64,000 nt of DNA from Planotetraspora phitsanulokensis (lineage in GTDB: Bacteria > Actinomycetota > Actinomycetes > Streptosporangiales > Streptosporangiaceae). Numbering within the stretch: the first letter of the stretch is position 1; each line of letters opens with the position of its first letter. Shown here piece after piece: positions 27,998 to 38,614 of this stretch. Made by a program: the position numbers and the translations under genes. The DNA lies in NCBI RefSeq assembly GCF_016863295.1, contig NZ_BOOP01000001.1, positions 372,001 to 436,000 of the forward strand. The letters are read 5' to 3'. The notes below the pieces were generated by a model that was not told the origin of the DNA, made no database searches, and was given only the letters and a program-made list of their open reading frames with translations.

Positions 27998-30690
27998 AGG
28001 ACGGCGGCCGGAGCCCGGGCCCCGGCCGCGGCGGTCCAAACGGGCGCGGTGGCCCCGGTCCGGGCGGTGCGGGTCCGGGAGGACGCGGCGGCCAGGGGCC
28101 AGGCGGCGGCAGGAAGTCGCCGGGCTCCCCGGCGCGGCCCTCTGACGGGCCGTCCGGCCGTCCCCGTCCCGACCTTCCCGGACGCCCGGGCCGCTCGCCG
28201 CGGCCAGGCCCATCGGACGAGCCCGCGGAGGAACGCGGGCCACGGAGGGGCGGCAGGCCCCTCGGAGGCGACGACCAGGTCCCGTCGCCGCGGCCGGGCC
28301 GGCCCTCGTCCGGGCAGCCCGCCAAGCCGTCCAAGCCGGCCGGCTCGGGCAAGGGCACGACCGGAGCCGACACCGCCGCGAACGGCAGGTCCACCAACGG
28401 CCGGTCGGCGGGGAAGCCCGCCGCCGGCAGGTCTGCGGGAAACGGCAAGGCGACCACCGGCAAATCGGGGAACGGCACGTCGGCCAACGGCCGGTCCACA
28501 GGCAACGGCAAGTCGACCGGTACCGGGCGTCCCCCGGGGAACGGCAAGGCGAGCACCGGCAAATCGGGGAACGGCACGCCGGCCAACGGCAAGCCCGCCT
28601 CGCCCGGGCAGTCAGGCGATGCCGGGCAGCAGGGGCGGTCCGCCCGGTCGACCCAGGCAGGGGGCTCCGGGCAGCAGGGTCAGCCGGGCGGCTCGGATCA
28701 GCCGCGTGCCGGCCGGCAGGGAGCGCAGCAGGGGCAGGCGGGCCGCGCGGGCCAGGCGCCCACGCGCGGCGCGCAGGCCGGCCGTCCCGGCCAGGCGCCC
28801 CGGCCCGGTCAGACCGGGCCCGGCCGTACCGGTCAGAGCACCCAGCCGGGTAGGGCGGCTTTCGCCGGACCGGCCACCTCGCTCCACGCCCAGGGGCCGG
28901 GTGACGGCCGTCCTCCGCGCCCGCCACGCCCTCCGGCGCCGCCGCCACGCCCGCCGGCCGTCCTGCGGCTGGGCAACCCCCGCCGCAGGCTGAACGCCGC
29001 GCTCGTCGTCATGGCGTTCGTGTTGTCGCTGTTCGCCGGCCGGCTCATCCAGCTCCAGGGGCTGGACTCGAAGGTCCTGCAGGCCAAGGCGGCGCAGCAG
29101 CGCGTCCAGCCGGAGACGTTGCCGGCGCGGCGCGGTTCGATCACGGACGTCTCCGGCAAGGCGCTTGCTGTCACGGACGACGCCCGGGAGATCTACGTCG
29201 ACCCGGCGGACGTCACGCCTTCGGCCCGCGACGAGATCGCGACCACGCTGGCCCTGGAGCTCAACCTCAAGAAAGAGGACATAGCGGCCAAGCTGGCCAA
29301 GACCACGCAGCGGTACATCGTGGTCGCGCGCGGCGTCGAACCGGCACGCGCCACCAAGATCATGAGCTACCAGTTCAAGGGTGTGGGCGCCAAGGACACC
29401 TACCGCCGCAGTTACCCGGGGGACACCCTGGCGGGCGGTCTGATCGGGTTCGTCGGGTTCGACGGGCACGGCCTGTCCGGGATCGAGCAGACCTACGACA
29501 AGGTCCTCGCCGGGCAGGACGGCAAGCAGAGCGTCGAGATCGGCGGCGACGGCCAGCGCATCCCGATGACGCGGACCAGCCGCCAGGCGCCCGTGCCGGG
29601 CAGGAACGTCCGGCTGACGATCGACAGGGACATCCAGTACGCCGCGCAGGAGGCGATCGCCAGGCAGGTCAGCGCCAGCAAGGCGCGCAGCGGCAGCGTC
29701 ATCGTCATGGACATCAAGACCGGGCAGATCGTGGCGATGGCCAACGCGCCCGAGGTCGACCTGAACGACTGGCAGTCCGTGCCCGAGGCCGACTGGGGCA
29801 ACCGGGCCGTGTCCGAGGTGTTCGAGCCCGGCAGCACCAACAAGGTGATCACGGCGGCGGGCGCCATCGAGTCGGGCGCGGTCACCCCCGAGACCGTCTT
29901 CCGCGTTCCCGACCACATCACCTGCGCGGACCGGGAGATCAGCGACGCGCACGCGCACGCGCCCGAGCCGTTGACGTTCACCGGCATCATCGCCGAGTCC
30001 AGCAACGTCGGCACGATCATGGCCGCGCGTCAGATCACCGACCAGCGGCTCTACAACATGTTCCGCGCCTTCGGGTTCGGCGCCAAGACCGGCGCGGGGG
30101 TCCCGGGGGAGGAGGAGGGCCTCCTGCCCAACTACCAGAACTGGTCGGGAAGCCAGCGCTGCACCATCGCGTACGGCCAGGGCATCTCGGTCACCGCCCT
30201 CCAGATGGCGAGCGTCTACCAGACGATCGCGAACGGCGGAGTCCGGATCACCCCGTCGATCGTCGCCGGGACCACCGACGAGCGCGGGCGCTTCGTGCCC
30301 GCGCCCACGCCGGCGCGGACGAGGGTCGTCAGCCAGACCACGGCGGAGGGGATCGCGGGCATGCTGGAGGCCGCCGTCGGCCACGACGGCACCGGCACGG
30401 AGGCGTCGATCGACGGCTACCGGGTCGCCGGCAAGACCGGCACCGCCATGCGGTATGACGAGAAGTGCAAGGGATACTGCGGCTACACTGCGACTTTCGT
30501 CGGGTTCACACCGGCTGATGCCCCCCGGCTCGTGGCGCTCGCCGTCATCCAGGATCCCAAGAACGGTCATTACGGCGGTGAGGTGGCCGCCCCCGTATTC
30601 AAGGACGTCATGACCTTCGCGTTGAAGAGCAGGAAGATACCCCCTACCGGGACGAAGGCGCCGCATGTCGTCCTTCGCGCCGGTGGGTGA
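27994..30690 (+). CDS. ftsI: Septal peptidoglycan transpeptidase (class B PBP) with giant disordered N-terminus
   Basis: An 898-residue FtsI. Residues 1-330 are a Gly/Pro/Arg/Gln-rich disordered cytoplasmic tail; the single helix is about 335-353 (ALVVMAFVLSLFAGRLIQL); then the PBP dimerisation domain (PARRGSITDVSGKALA) and the transpeptidase. Active-site motifs are S614-T-N-K617 (EPGSTNK), S669-S-N671 and K814-T-G816, so catalysis should be intact. It cross-links septal peptidoglycan with FtsW. Typical length is 580-650, so the excess is the tail, which contains a 33-residue near-repeat. GTG 27994 overlaps the ftsL stop. Confidence 0.95.
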   Translation: MKDGGRSPGPGRGGPNGRGGPGPGGAGPGGRGGQGPGGGRKSPGSPARPSDGPSGRPRPDLPGRPGRSPRPGPSDEPAEERGPRRGGRPLGGDDQVPSPRPGRPSSGQPAKPSKPAGSGKGTTGADTAANGRSTNGRSAGKPAAGRSAGNGKATTGKSGNGTSANGRSTGNGKSTGTGRPPGNGKASTGKSGNGTPANGKPASPGQSGDAGQQGRSARSTQAGGSGQQGQPGGSDQPRAGRQGAQQGQAGRAGQAPTRGAQAGRPGQAPRPGQTGPGRTGQSTQPGRAAFAGPATSLHAQGPGDGRPPRPPRPPAPPPRPPAVLRLGNPRRRLNAALVVMAFVLSLFAGRLIQLQGLDSKVLQAKAAQQRVQPETLPARRGSITDVSGKALAVTDDAREIYVDPADVTPSARDEIATTLALELNLKKEDIAAKLAKTTQRYIVVARGVEPARATKIMSYQFKGVGAKDTYRRSYPGDTLAGGLIGFVGFDGHGLSGIEQTYDKVLAGQDGKQSVEIGGDGQRIPMTRTSRQAPVPGRNVRLTIDRDIQYAAQEAIARQVSASKARSGSVIVMDIKTGQIVAMANAPEVDLNDWQSVPEADWGNRAVSEVFEPGSTNKVITAAGAIESGAVTPETVFRVPDHITCADREISDAHAHAPEPLTFTGIIAESSNVGTIMAARQITDQRLYNMFRAFGFGAKTGAGVPGEEEGLLPNYQNWSGSQRCTIAYGQGISVTALQMASVYQTIANGGVRITPSIVAGTTDERGRFVPAPTPARTRVVSQTTAEGIAGMLEAAVGHDGTGTEASIDGYRVAGKTGTAMRYDEKCKGYCGYTATFVGFTPADAPRLVALAVIQDPKNGHYGGEVAAPVFKDVMTFALKSRKIPPTGTKAPHVVLRAGG
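28441..28592 (+). repeat. Tandem near-repeat inside ftsI tail
   Basis: A segment beginning AACGGCAAGGCGA at 28441 recurs at 28540 (offset 99 nt, 33 codons). Both copies code NGKA(T/S)TGKSGNGT(S/P)ANG, with shorter NGRST and GNGKST echoes between them. The frame is kept, which suggests in-frame slippage or unequal crossover in a disordered Gly/Asn/Lys/Thr-rich stretch. Confidence 0.75.
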
Positions 30691-32287
30691 CGAGGGACGG
30701 TACGCTCTCGCCGTGCGTCCCCCGTCCTCTATGCGCCCTGTGGCCGCTCCGGCCCGCCCGCTCTCCGGGCTGGCCACTCTGCTCGGCGCGTCCTCTCCCG
30801 GAACAAGGCCGGCTCGCGGAGCCGTCACCGGCCTGACCATCGACTCGCGCCGCGTCCAGCGCGGCGACCTGTACGTGGCGCTGCCCGGCAAGACCGCGCA
30901 CGGCGCCGCCTTCGCCGCCGACGCCCTCGCGGCGGGAGCCGTGGCCGTCCTCACCGACGAGGCCGGGCGCGAGAGCGCCGCCGCCACGGGCCTGCCCGTC
31001 CTGGTCGTGCCCGACCCCCGGGCGCTGCTCGGGCAGGTCGCCGCATGGGTGTACGGCCGGCCGGCCGCCGGCATGACGATCATCGGAGTCACCGGGACGA
31101 GCGGCAAGTCGACCTCGACGTTCCTGCTCGAAGCCGGACTGCGCGCGGCGGGCCACCGCACCGGGCTCGTCGGAGGTGTGGAGATCCGCGCGGGAGACGT
31201 GTGCTTCGTCCCGCAGCTGACCACTCCGGAGGCGAGCGATCTGCAGGGCCTGTTCGCGCTGATGCGGGAGCAGGAGGTGACCGCCGCCGCGATGGAGGTC
31301 TCCAGCCATGCCCTCGCGCTCGGCAGGGTCGACGGCGTCTTCTACGATGTCGCGATATTCACGAACCTGTCGCAGGACCATCTCGACTTCCACCGCGACC
31401 TCGACGACTACTTCGCGACCAAGGCCCGGCTGTTCACGCCCGAGTTCGCCCGGATCGGCGTGGTCAACATCGACGACGCCCACGGCCGCGAACTGGTCGG
31501 CACGGCCGGGATCCCGATGATCACCTTCTCCGCCTGCGGCGCGCCGGAGGCCGAGTGGCGGGCGGAGAACGTGCGCCTGGGCTCCGACGGGAGCACCTTC
31601 CGCGTCGTCGGCCCCGGCGGGATCGAGGCCGACGCGTCGGTGTCCCTGCCCGGGCCCTTCAACGTGGCCAACACCCTCGGCGTGCTCGTGGGGCTCGTGG
31701 AGGCGGGCATCCCCCTGCAGACCGCGGTGGCGGGTGTAAGCGCGTTCACCGGAGTCCCGGGCCGGATGGAGCGGGTGCCGGGAACGGACGGCTACCAGGT
31801 GATCGTGGACTACGCCCACAAGCCGGGCGCGGTCGAATCGGTCCTGACCTCGCTGCGTTCGGTCCTGGACGACGGTCCCGGCGGCCGGCTGACGATCGTC
31901 CTCGGCTGCGGCGGCGACCGCGACAAGGGTAAACGGCCGATGATGGGCGAGGCGGCGGCGCGGCTGGCCGACGTCGCGATCCTCACCAGCGACAACCCCC
32001 GGACCGAGGATCCGCTCGAGATCCTCGCGGCGATGCTCGACGGCGTGCGCGAACTCCCGCAGGCGGAACGCGGCCACGTGATCGTGGAGCCGGACCGCGC
32101 GGCCGCGATCGACCTCGCGATCTCCCGCGCGCAGCCCGGGGACGTGGTCGTCGTCGCCGGCAAGGGACACGAGCAGGGGCAGTACATCGGAGACCAGGTC
32201 ATCCCGTTCGACGACCGCGAGGTCGCGGCGCAGGCCGTGCTGAGGAAGCAGGGCGGTCAGCCCGGCGGAGGAGCGGTCCGTGAGTGA
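30665..32287 (+). CDS. murE: UDP-MurNAc-L-Ala-D-Glu:meso-DAP ligase
   Basis: A 540-residue Mur ligase that adds the third stem-peptide residue in the cytoplasm. The N-terminal Rossmann domain has TIDSRRVQRGDLYVAL, the central domain the P-loop GVTGTSGKSTSTFLL, and the C-terminal domain DNPRTEDP. The DNPR motif is the known determinant of meso-diaminopimelate selection, so the wall is predicted to be meso-DAP type. ATG 30665 (GAAGG upstream) overlaps ftsI by 26 nt; GTG 30713 is an alternative. Confidence 0.95.
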   Translation: MSSFAPVGDEGRYALAVRPPSSMRPVAAPARPLSGLATLLGASSPGTRPARGAVTGLTIDSRRVQRGDLYVALPGKTAHGAAFAADALAAGAVAVLTDEAGRESAAATGLPVLVVPDPRALLGQVAAWVYGRPAAGMTIIGVTGTSGKSTSTFLLEAGLRAAGHRTGLVGGVEIRAGDVCFVPQLTTPEASDLQGLFALMREQEVTAAAMEVSSHALALGRVDGVFYDVAIFTNLSQDHLDFHRDLDDYFATKARLFTPEFARIGVVNIDDAHGRELVGTAGIPMITFSACGAPEAEWRAENVRLGSDGSTFRVVGPGGIEADASVSLPGPFNVANTLGVLVGLVEAGIPLQTAVAGVSAFTGVPGRMERVPGTDGYQVIVDYAHKPGAVESVLTSLRSVLDDGPGGRLTIVLGCGGDRDKGKRPMMGEAAARLADVAILTSDNPRTEDPLEILAAMLDGVRELPQAERGHVIVEPDRAAAIDLAISRAQPGDVVVVAGKGHEQGQYIGDQVIPFDDREVAAQAVLRKQGGQPGGGAVRE

Positions 32288-32412
32288 TCGCGGGCACGGC
32301 GGGAGACCCGGCCGCACCGGGACGGCCTTCCGGCACCTGGTCTCACGATCTCGGGCCGACTTCTAAGATTGCTGAACTCGACTGATCACGCGAAAGAGAG
32401 CAGGAAAGACGC

Positions 32413-33780
32413 ATGATCCCGTTGCCACTGGCCAGGATCGCCGAGATCACCTCGGGCGCCCTGACCGGCATGGCCGACCCCCGGGCCGTGGTGCTCGGTC
32501 CCGTCGTGATCGACTCTCGCGCCGTAGAGCCGGGGTCGTTGTTCGTGGCGATCAAGGGTGAGCGTGTGGACGGGCACGACTTCGCCCGGCAGGCACACGA
32601 GGCGGGGGCGGCGGCCGTCCTGGCCTCCCGGCCCGCCGAGGCGCCCGCCGTGATCGTGGGCGACGTGCTGACTGCGCTGGCCGACCTGGCCAGGGCCGTG
32701 ATCTCCGACATGCCCGAAGTGACCGTGACCGGCGTGACCGGGTCGGCGGGGAAGACGACGACGAAGGACCTGATGGCCCGGCTCGCCGCGCGCGTCGGCG
32801 TCACCGTCGCCCCCGTCGGCTCCTACAACAACGAGATCGGCCACCCGCTGACCGTGCTGAAGGCGGACCGGAGCACTCGATTCCTGGTGCTCGAGCTCAG
32901 CGCGAGGAACGTCGGCCACATCGCCCACCTGGCGAGCGTCGCCCCGCCCCGCATCGGGGTGGTGCTCAACGTCGGCACCGCCCACCTGGGCGTGTTCGGC
33001 GGCAAGGACGCGATCGCGCAGGCGAAGGGCGAGCTCGTCGAGGCCCTGCCCGCGGACGGCGTCGCCGTGCTCAACGCCGACGACCCCCTGGTCCGCGCGA
33101 TGGCCGGCCGTACCGACGCCAGGGTCACCTACTTCGGGCGCTCGCCGGACGCGCACGTCCGGGCGGAGGACGAGGTGATCGACGAGCGTGGCCGCGCGTC
33201 GTTCACGCTGCGGACGCCGACCGGCGCGGCCCCGGTGCGCCTGCGCCTGTACGGCGCGCACGCGGTGGAGAACGCGCTGGCCGCCGCGGCGGCGGCCTAC
33301 GAACTCGGGCTTCCCGTGGCCACGATCGCGGAGGAGCTCTCGCTGGCCGAGCCGCGAAGCCGATGGCGCATGGAGGTCACCGACCGGGCGGACGGCGTCA
33401 CCGTGATCAACGACGCGTACAACGCCAACCCCGACTCGATGCGGGCGGCCTTCGCGAGCCTCGCGACGATCGCGGGGGAGCGGCGGCGGTTCGCCGTGAT
33501 CGCGTCCCTGCGCGAGCTCGGCGAGGACAGCGCCGCGTTGAACGAGGAGCTCGGACGGCTCGCCGCGGGCTCCGGGCTGGAGACTCTGATCGTCGTGGGG
33601 GAGGACGCCGGGCCGGTGCTCGCGGGCGCCCCCGGCGCGTTGCACGTCCCCGACGTGCAGACCGCCACGGCGGAACTGACCGCACGGCTGGCGCCCGGCG
33701 ATGTGGTGCTGGTGAAAGGGCCGCGCGCGGCCGGGCTCGAACGGGTCGCCGAGGCGATCCTCGGAGGTGACGCCCGATGA
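32413..33780 (+). CDS. murF: UDP-MurNAc-tripeptide:D-Ala-D-Ala ligase
   Basis: A 455-residue Mur ligase completing the UDP-MurNAc-pentapeptide. P-loop [41 protein letters not shown] and [17 protein letters not shown] are diagnostic. AGGAAAG precedes ATG 32413. The 125 bp after murE is the largest gap in the early mur run and may carry an internal promoter, though I found no strong one. Its ATGA overlap couples it to mraY. Confidence 0.95.
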   Translation: MIPLPLARIAEITSGALTGMADPRAVVLGPVVIDSRAVEPGSLFVAIKGERVDGHDFARQAHEAGAAAVLASRPAEAPAVIVGDVLTALADLARAVISDMPEVTVTGVTGSAGKTTTKDLMARLAARVGVTVAPVGSYNNEIGHPLTVLKADRSTRFLVLELSARNVGHIAHLASVAPPRIGVVLNVGTAHLGVFGGKDAIAQAKGELVEALPADGVAVLNADDPLVRAMAGRTDARVTYFGRSPDAHVRAEDEVIDERGRASFTLRTPTGAAPVRLRLYGAHAVENALAAAAAAYELGLPVATIAEELSLAEPRSRWRMEVTDRADGVTVINDAYNANPDSMRAAFASLATIAGERRRFAVIASLRELGEDSAALNEELGRLAAGSGLETLIVVGEDAGPVLAGAPGALHVPDVQTATAELTARLAPGDVVLVKGPRAAGLERVAEAILGGDAR

Positions 33781-34850
33781 GGAACATCCTCATCGCGGCT
33801 GCGATTTCGCTGCTGCTGTCGATGGCCGGAACCCCCCTGGCCATCCGGCTGTTCGCCAGACGGGGGTATGGGCAGAACATCCGCGAGGAGGGTCCCTCCG
33901 GGCACTACGACAAGCGGGGCACGCCCACCATGGGCGGCACCGTCATCGTCATCGCGTCGCTGATCGGCTATTTCACGGCCCATCTGTCGACGGCGTTGTC
34001 CGGCCGCGTCGAGCCGCCCACGGCCTCGGCGCTGCTGGTGCTGTTCCTGATGACCGGGCTCGGCCTGGTCGGCTTCCTCGACGACTTCATCAAGATCTAC
34101 AAACAGCGCAGCCTCGGTCTGCGAAGCGGCGCCAAGGCGGCCGGCCAGCTCATCGTCGGCGCGATCTTCGCGGTGCTCGTCGTCCGGTTCCCCAACGGGT
34201 ACGACATCACCCCGGCCGAGACGAAGCTGTCGTTCCTGCGTGACTTCGGCCCGTCCATCGGCCTGCTGGGCTTCACGATCTGGGTGCTGTTCTTCATCGT
34301 GGGCTTCTCCAACGCGGTGAACCTCACCGACGGCCTCGACGGCCTGGCCTCCGGCGCGACCTGTCTCGTCCTCGCGGCGTACGTGCTGATCGGCAACTGG
34401 CAGCTGCGCAACAGCTGCACGCTGTTGCTCGGCCCCAACTGCTACTCGGTGCGGGATCCGCTCGACCTGGCCGTTGTCGCGGCGGCGGTCCTCGGTGCCT
34501 GCTTCGGCTTCCTGTGGTGGAACGCCCCCCCGGCCAAGATCTTCATGGGTGACACCGGCTCCCTGGCGCTGGGCGGCGTGATCGCCGGCCTCGCCTTCAC
34601 CACCCGCACGCAGTTACTGCTCGTCATCCTGGGCGGCCTGTTCGCGATCATCACCATGTCGGTGATCATCCAGGTGGGCTTCTTCAAGATGACCAGGAGA
34701 CGTGTCTTCAGGATGGCTCCGCTCCAGCACCACTTCGAGTTGTCGGGCTGGGCGGAGACGACGATCGTGGTCCGTTTCTGGCTGATCGCCGCACTCTGCG
34801 TCGCCGCCGGGCTCGGCCTGTTCTACCTCGAATGGATGCCCAAACAGTGA
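33777..34850 (+). CDS. mraY: Phospho-MurNAc-pentapeptide transferase (lipid I synthase)
   Basis: A 357-residue polytopic enzyme with about ten helices that transfers phospho-MurNAc-pentapeptide to undecaprenyl phosphate, making lipid I. Catalytic and binding motifs seen are the tandem Asp in [22 protein letters not shown] and [14 protein letters not shown], plus the C-terminal [10 protein letters not shown] loop that holds catalytic-site histidines. It is the target of nucleoside antibiotics such as tunicamycin and muraymycin. Length is standard. Confidence 0.96.
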   Translation: MRNILIAAAISLLLSMAGTPLAIRLFARRGYGQNIREEGPSGHYDKRGTPTMGGTVIVIASLIGYFTAHLSTALSGRVEPPTASALLVLFLMTGLGLVGFLDDFIKIYKQRSLGLRSGAKAAGQLIVGAIFAVLVVRFPNGYDITPAETKLSFLRDFGPSIGLLGFTIWVLFFIVGFSNAVNLTDGLDGLASGATCLVLAAYVLIGNWQLRNSCTLLLGPNCYSVRDPLDLAVVAAAVLGACFGFLWWNAPPAKIFMGDTGSLALGGVIAGLAFTTRTQLLLVILGGLFAIITMSVIIQVGFFKMTRRRVFRMAPLQHHFELSGWAETTIVVRFWLIAALCVAAGLGLFYLEWMPKQ

Positions 34851-36223
34851 GTGTCGTCGTCGCCGGGCTGGGGGTGTCCGGCACGGCCGCCGCCCGCGGC
34901 CTCGCCGGAAGCGGTGAGCGGGTCATCGTCCTGGAGTCGATCGACGGCGAGCGGCAGCGGGCCGCGGCCGCCGAGCTGGCTGCCTCCGGGATCGAGGTGC
35001 GCTTCGGCGAGCCCGTCCTGCCCGAGGGGACGTCGCTGGTCATCACCTCGCCGGGATGGCGTCCCGACCATCCGCTGCTGGTCGCCGCGGCCGAGGCCGG
35101 GATCGCCGTCATCGGCGAGGTCGAGCTCGCCTGGCACCTGCGCGCGTCGGACGGCTCCGCCGCCCCCTGGCTCACGCTCACCGGCACCAACGGCAAGACG
35201 ACCGCGGTCCGGATGCTCACCTCGATCCTCTCCGAGGCCGGTCACCGGGCCCTCGCGGCCGGCAACGTCGGCCTGCCGATCGTGGACGCGGTCCGCGGGC
35301 CGTACGACGTGCTCGCCGTCGAGCTGTCCAGCTTCCAGCTGCACTGGTCGTCCAGCCTCGAGCCGATGGCCGCGGCCGTCCTCAACGTGGCGCCCGACCA
35401 CATCGACTGGCACGGCTCGCTGGAGGAGTACGCCGCGGCCAAGGCCCGGATCTTCGAGAACGCCGGGATCGTGATCTACAACGCCGACGACGAGTGGTCG
35501 GCCCGGCTGGCCGAGCCGTACGAGCAGGGTCCGCGCCGGGTGAGTTTCACGCTGGGCGTGCCGAGGCCGGGACAGCTCGGCGTCGTCGAGGACCTCCTGG
35601 TCGACCGGGCGTTCGTGGCCGACCCCGTCAACGAGGGGGAGGAGCTCGCCTCCCTCGCCGACGTCCGCCCGTTCGCGCCGCACAACGTGGCCAACGCGCT
35701 CGCCGCGGCCGCGCTGGCCCGTGCGTACGGCGTGCCCGCCGAGGCGGTGCGGCGCGGCCTGGCCGCCTTCGTCCCCGATCCCCATCGGATCGCGCACGTG
35801 GCGAGGGTCGGCGACGTCGACTACGTGGACGACTCCAAGGCCACCAACCCGCACGCCGCGGCCGCGTCCCTTGCGGCCTACCCGTCGATCGTCTGGATCG
35901 CGGGCGGCCAGCTCAAGGGCGCGGACGTCGACGACCTCGTACGGCGGGCCGCCCCGCGCCTGAAGGGCGCGGTCCTCCTGGGCGCCGACAGGGAGCGAAT
36001 CCGCGAGGCATTGGCGCGACACGCCGTGGATGTCCCAGTGGTGGAGGTGCCCGGGCAAGACACTGGGGTCATGGACCGTGTCGTCACCGAAGCCGCCCGG
36101 CTGGCCTCCCCCGGAGACACCGTGCTGCTCGCCCCCGCCGGGGCGTCGCTGGACATGTTCGCGAGCTACGGAGCGCGTGGGGAGGCCTTCGCGCGAGCCG
36201 TTCGCCGTCTGGCGGAAGGGTGA
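34832..36223 (+). CDS. murD: UDP-MurNAc-L-Ala:D-Glu ligase
   Basis: A 463-residue Mur ligase adding D-glutamate. The N-terminal [17 protein letters not shown] Rossmann motif, P-loop [35 protein letters not shown] and the C-terminal [10 protein letters not shown] are present. ATG 34832 overlaps mraY by 19 nt; GTG 34847, which would give the 4-nt GTGA overlap common in this cluster, is an equally credible start and removes five residues. Its stop overlaps the ftsW start. Confidence 0.94.
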   Translation: MDAQTVSVVVAGLGVSGTAAARGLAGSGERVIVLESIDGERQRAAAAELAASGIEVRFGEPVLPEGTSLVITSPGWRPDHPLLVAAAEAGIAVIGEVELAWHLRASDGSAAPWLTLTGTNGKTTAVRMLTSILSEAGHRALAAGNVGLPIVDAVRGPYDVLAVELSSFQLHWSSSLEPMAAAVLNVAPDHIDWHGSLEEYAAAKARIFENAGIVIYNADDEWSARLAEPYEQGPRRVSFTLGVPRPGQLGVVEDLLVDRAFVADPVNEGEELASLADVRPFAPHNVANALAAAALARAYGVPAEAVRRGLAAFVPDPHRIAHVARVGDVDYVDDSKATNPHAAAASLAAYPSIVWIAGGQLKGADVDDLVRRAAPRLKGAVLLGADRERIREALARHAVDVPVVEVPGQDTGVMDRVVTEAARLASPGDTVLLAPAGASLDMFASYGARGEAFARAVRRLAEG

Positions 36224-37467
36224 CGGCGCAGCAGGCGGAGGAGGCTCCCGGCTGGTCCCGCACACATCTCGCGGGGATCAGGGAGCTGCTGAGCCGCCCG
36301 CTGACGTCCTACTACCTGGTGCTCGGCTGCAGCGCCCTGCTGCTGGCCCTGGGCCTGATGATGGTCTTGTCCGCGTCGAGCATCGAGGCGCTGCAGAAGA
36401 CCGGCAACCCGTTCTACTGGTTCATCAAGCAGTCGATGTCGGTCGCGATCGGCATCCCGCTGATGTGGATCTGCTCCCGGATGCCGCAGCGGTTCTTCCG
36501 GCTGGCCGGATATCCGCTCATGGGCATCTCGATCATCGGCCTGCTGATGGTGATCTTCATCGGCGAGGAGCTGCTCGGCGCCCAGCGCTGGATCGCGATC
36601 GGGCCCTTCTCGATCCAGCCCTCCGAGCCGGCCAAGCTCGGCCTCGCGCTGTGGGGGGCCGACCTGCTCGCGCGCAAGGCGCGCGCCGGCCGGATCGAGT
36701 GGCGGCACCTGCTGATCCCGCTGATGCCCGGCACGGCGATCATCGCGATCCTGGTCATGCTGGGCCGCGACCTCGGCACCACCATCGTGCTCATGCTGAT
36801 CTTCCTGGCCCTGCTGTGGGTGGTCGGCGCGCCGGTGCGGCTGTTCGGCGGCGTGCTGGCGCTGCTCGTGCTCGCCACCGTCATCATGATCATGGTGGAG
36901 CCGTACCGGATGGAGCGCCTGACGGGCTTCCTGGACGTGTGGGAGCACGCACAGGGCTCGGGTTTCCAGGCGGCGCAGGGGCAGATCGCGATGGGGTCGG
37001 GAGGCTGGTTCGGGCTCGGCCTCGGCAGCAGCCGGCAGAAGTGGGACTGGGTGCCTCACGCGGAAAGCGACTTCATCTTCTCGATTCTGGGCGAGGAGCT
37101 CGGCCTCATGGGCACGCTCGTCGTCGTCGCGCTCTTCGGTCTGCTCGGGTACGCCGGACTGCGGATCGCCTCGCGGACGACCGACCCGTTCATCCGGCTG
37201 TCGGCCGCGGCCTCGGTGGCGTGGATCGCAGGTCAGGCGATCGTGAACATCGGAGCGGTCATCGGGGTCTTCCCGATCACGGGTATCCCCCTACCACTGG
37301 TGTCGTACGGAGGATCGGCCCTGTTGCCGACGCTGGCGGCACTCGGCATGTTGTTGTCGTTCGCCAAACGGGAGCCCGGCGCCGCCGAGGCCCTGGCCGT
37401 CCGTGGACCCGGACCCTTCGCCAGGGCTCTAAGCTGGCTTGGCCTGGGTGGCCGCCCGAGGCGTTGA
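36220..37467 (+). CDS. ftsW: SEDS septal glycosyltransferase FtsW
   Basis: A 415-residue SEDS-family polymerase with ten predicted helices that polymerises lipid II at the septum with FtsI. Recognisable are LLALGLMMVLSASSIEA in helix 1, QPSEPAKLGLALW, GRDLGTTIVLML, and the signature WVPHAESDFIFSILGEELG and PLVSYGGSALLPTLAALGML. GTG 36220 makes a GTGA overlap with murD; the longer open frame from 35056 is the murD shadow. The basic C-terminal tail ends GGRPRR. Confidence 0.94.
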   Translation: MTAQQAEEAPGWSRTHLAGIRELLSRPLTSYYLVLGCSALLLALGLMMVLSASSIEALQKTGNPFYWFIKQSMSVAIGIPLMWICSRMPQRFFRLAGYPLMGISIIGLLMVIFIGEELLGAQRWIAIGPFSIQPSEPAKLGLALWGADLLARKARAGRIEWRHLLIPLMPGTAIIAILVMLGRDLGTTIVLMLIFLALLWVVGAPVRLFGGVLALLVLATVIMIMVEPYRMERLTGFLDVWEHAQGSGFQAAQGQIAMGSGGWFGLGLGSSRQKWDWVPHAESDFIFSILGEELGLMGTLVVVALFGLLGYAGLRIASRTTDPFIRLSAAASVAWIAGQAIVNIGAVIGVFPITGIPLPLVSYGGSALLPTLAALGMLLSFAKREPGAAEALAVRGPGPFARALSWLGLGGRPRR

Positions 37468-37485
37468 CTGGGAACGAGGAGTGAC

Positions 37486-38565
37486 ATGAGGGTGGTCCTC
37501 GCCGGCGGCGGAACGGCCGGCCATATCGAGCCGGCACTCGCCCTGGCCGACGCGCTTCGCCAGCAGGACCCGGCGATCGGGATCACCTGCCTCGGCACGG
37601 AAAGGGGCCTGGAGACGAGGCTCGTCCCCGCCCGCGGCTACGAGCTCGAACTCGTGCCGGCCGTACCCCTGCCCAGGTCACTCACACCGAAGCTGCTCGC
37701 CGTCCCCGGCCGCCTGGCGGGCGCGATCAACACCGCCGCCGGGATCCTCGACCGGGTCAGGGCGGACGTGCTCGTCGGATTCGGCGGTTATGTCGCGACG
37801 CCGGCGTATCTGGCCGCGCGCCGCCGGGGCATCCCGATCGTGGTGCACGAGGCCAACCCGCGCCCCGGCCTGGCCAACCGGCTGGGCGCCAGAATGACCG
37901 ACAACGTCTTCACCGGCCACCCGGACGCGTCGCTGCCCAGTGCGGAGTACATCGGCATCCCGCTCCGGCGCGACATCTCGGCGATGGACCGGCTGTCCCT
38001 GGGGGACAAGGCGAGGTCCTACTTCGGGCTCGAGTCCGACCGTCCGACGCTGCTGGTGTTCGGCGGCTCCCAGGGCGCGCGCTCGCTCAACCAGGCGGCC
38101 CTGGAGTCAGCGCCGTACCTGCGCCGGGCCGGCATCCAGGTGCTGCACGTGATCGGCCCGAAGAACACCGTCGAGGTGGAACCGCCCCCGGGGGATCCGC
38201 AGTACGTGATCCTGCCCTACGTCGACCGGATGGACTACGCCTACGCTGCGGCCGACCTCGCGCTGTGCCGCAGCGGCGCCATGACCTGCGCGGAGCTCAC
38301 CGCCGTCGGTCTGCCGGCGGCCTACATCCCGCTGCCGCACGGCAACGGCGAGCAGCGGCTGAACGCCGAGCCGATCGTCCGGGGCGGCGGCGGCATCATG
38401 ATCGATGACGCGGAGCTGTCGGCCCGCTGGATCGTCGAGACCGTGCTTCCCATCCTGAACGACCCGGAGCGCGTCATGACCATGTCCGAGGCGGCGTCCC
38501 GGATGGGACGCAAGGACGCCGACGTGGCGCTCGCCCGCAAGGTGCTGGAGATCGCTTCCCGATGA
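37486..38565 (+). CDS. murG: Lipid II synthase (GlcNAc transferase)
   Basis: A 359-residue GT-B glycosyltransferase adding GlcNAc to lipid I on the inner membrane face. Gly-rich loops [18 protein letters not shown] and [17 protein letters not shown], the membrane-facing N-domain patch, and the C-domain [17 protein letters not shown] with [11 protein letters not shown] are present. GAGGAG precedes ATG 37486. A short gap follows before murC. Confidence 0.96.
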   Translation: MRVVLAGGGTAGHIEPALALADALRQQDPAIGITCLGTERGLETRLVPARGYELELVPAVPLPRSLTPKLLAVPGRLAGAINTAAGILDRVRADVLVGFGGYVATPAYLAARRRGIPIVVHEANPRPGLANRLGARMTDNVFTGHPDASLPSAEYIGIPLRRDISAMDRLSLGDKARSYFGLESDRPTLLVFGGSQGARSLNQAALESAPYLRRAGIQVLHVIGPKNTVEVEPPPGDPQYVILPYVDRMDYAYAAADLALCRSGAMTCAELTAVGLPAAYIPLPHGNGEQRLNAEPIVRGGGGIMIDDAELSARWIVETVLPILNDPERVMTMSEAASRMGRKDADVALARKVLEIASR

Positions 38566-38614
38566 TCGTGTACATGAGTGAGACCCCGGCCGGCCGGGGA
38601 GAGGTGAGCGGGCG

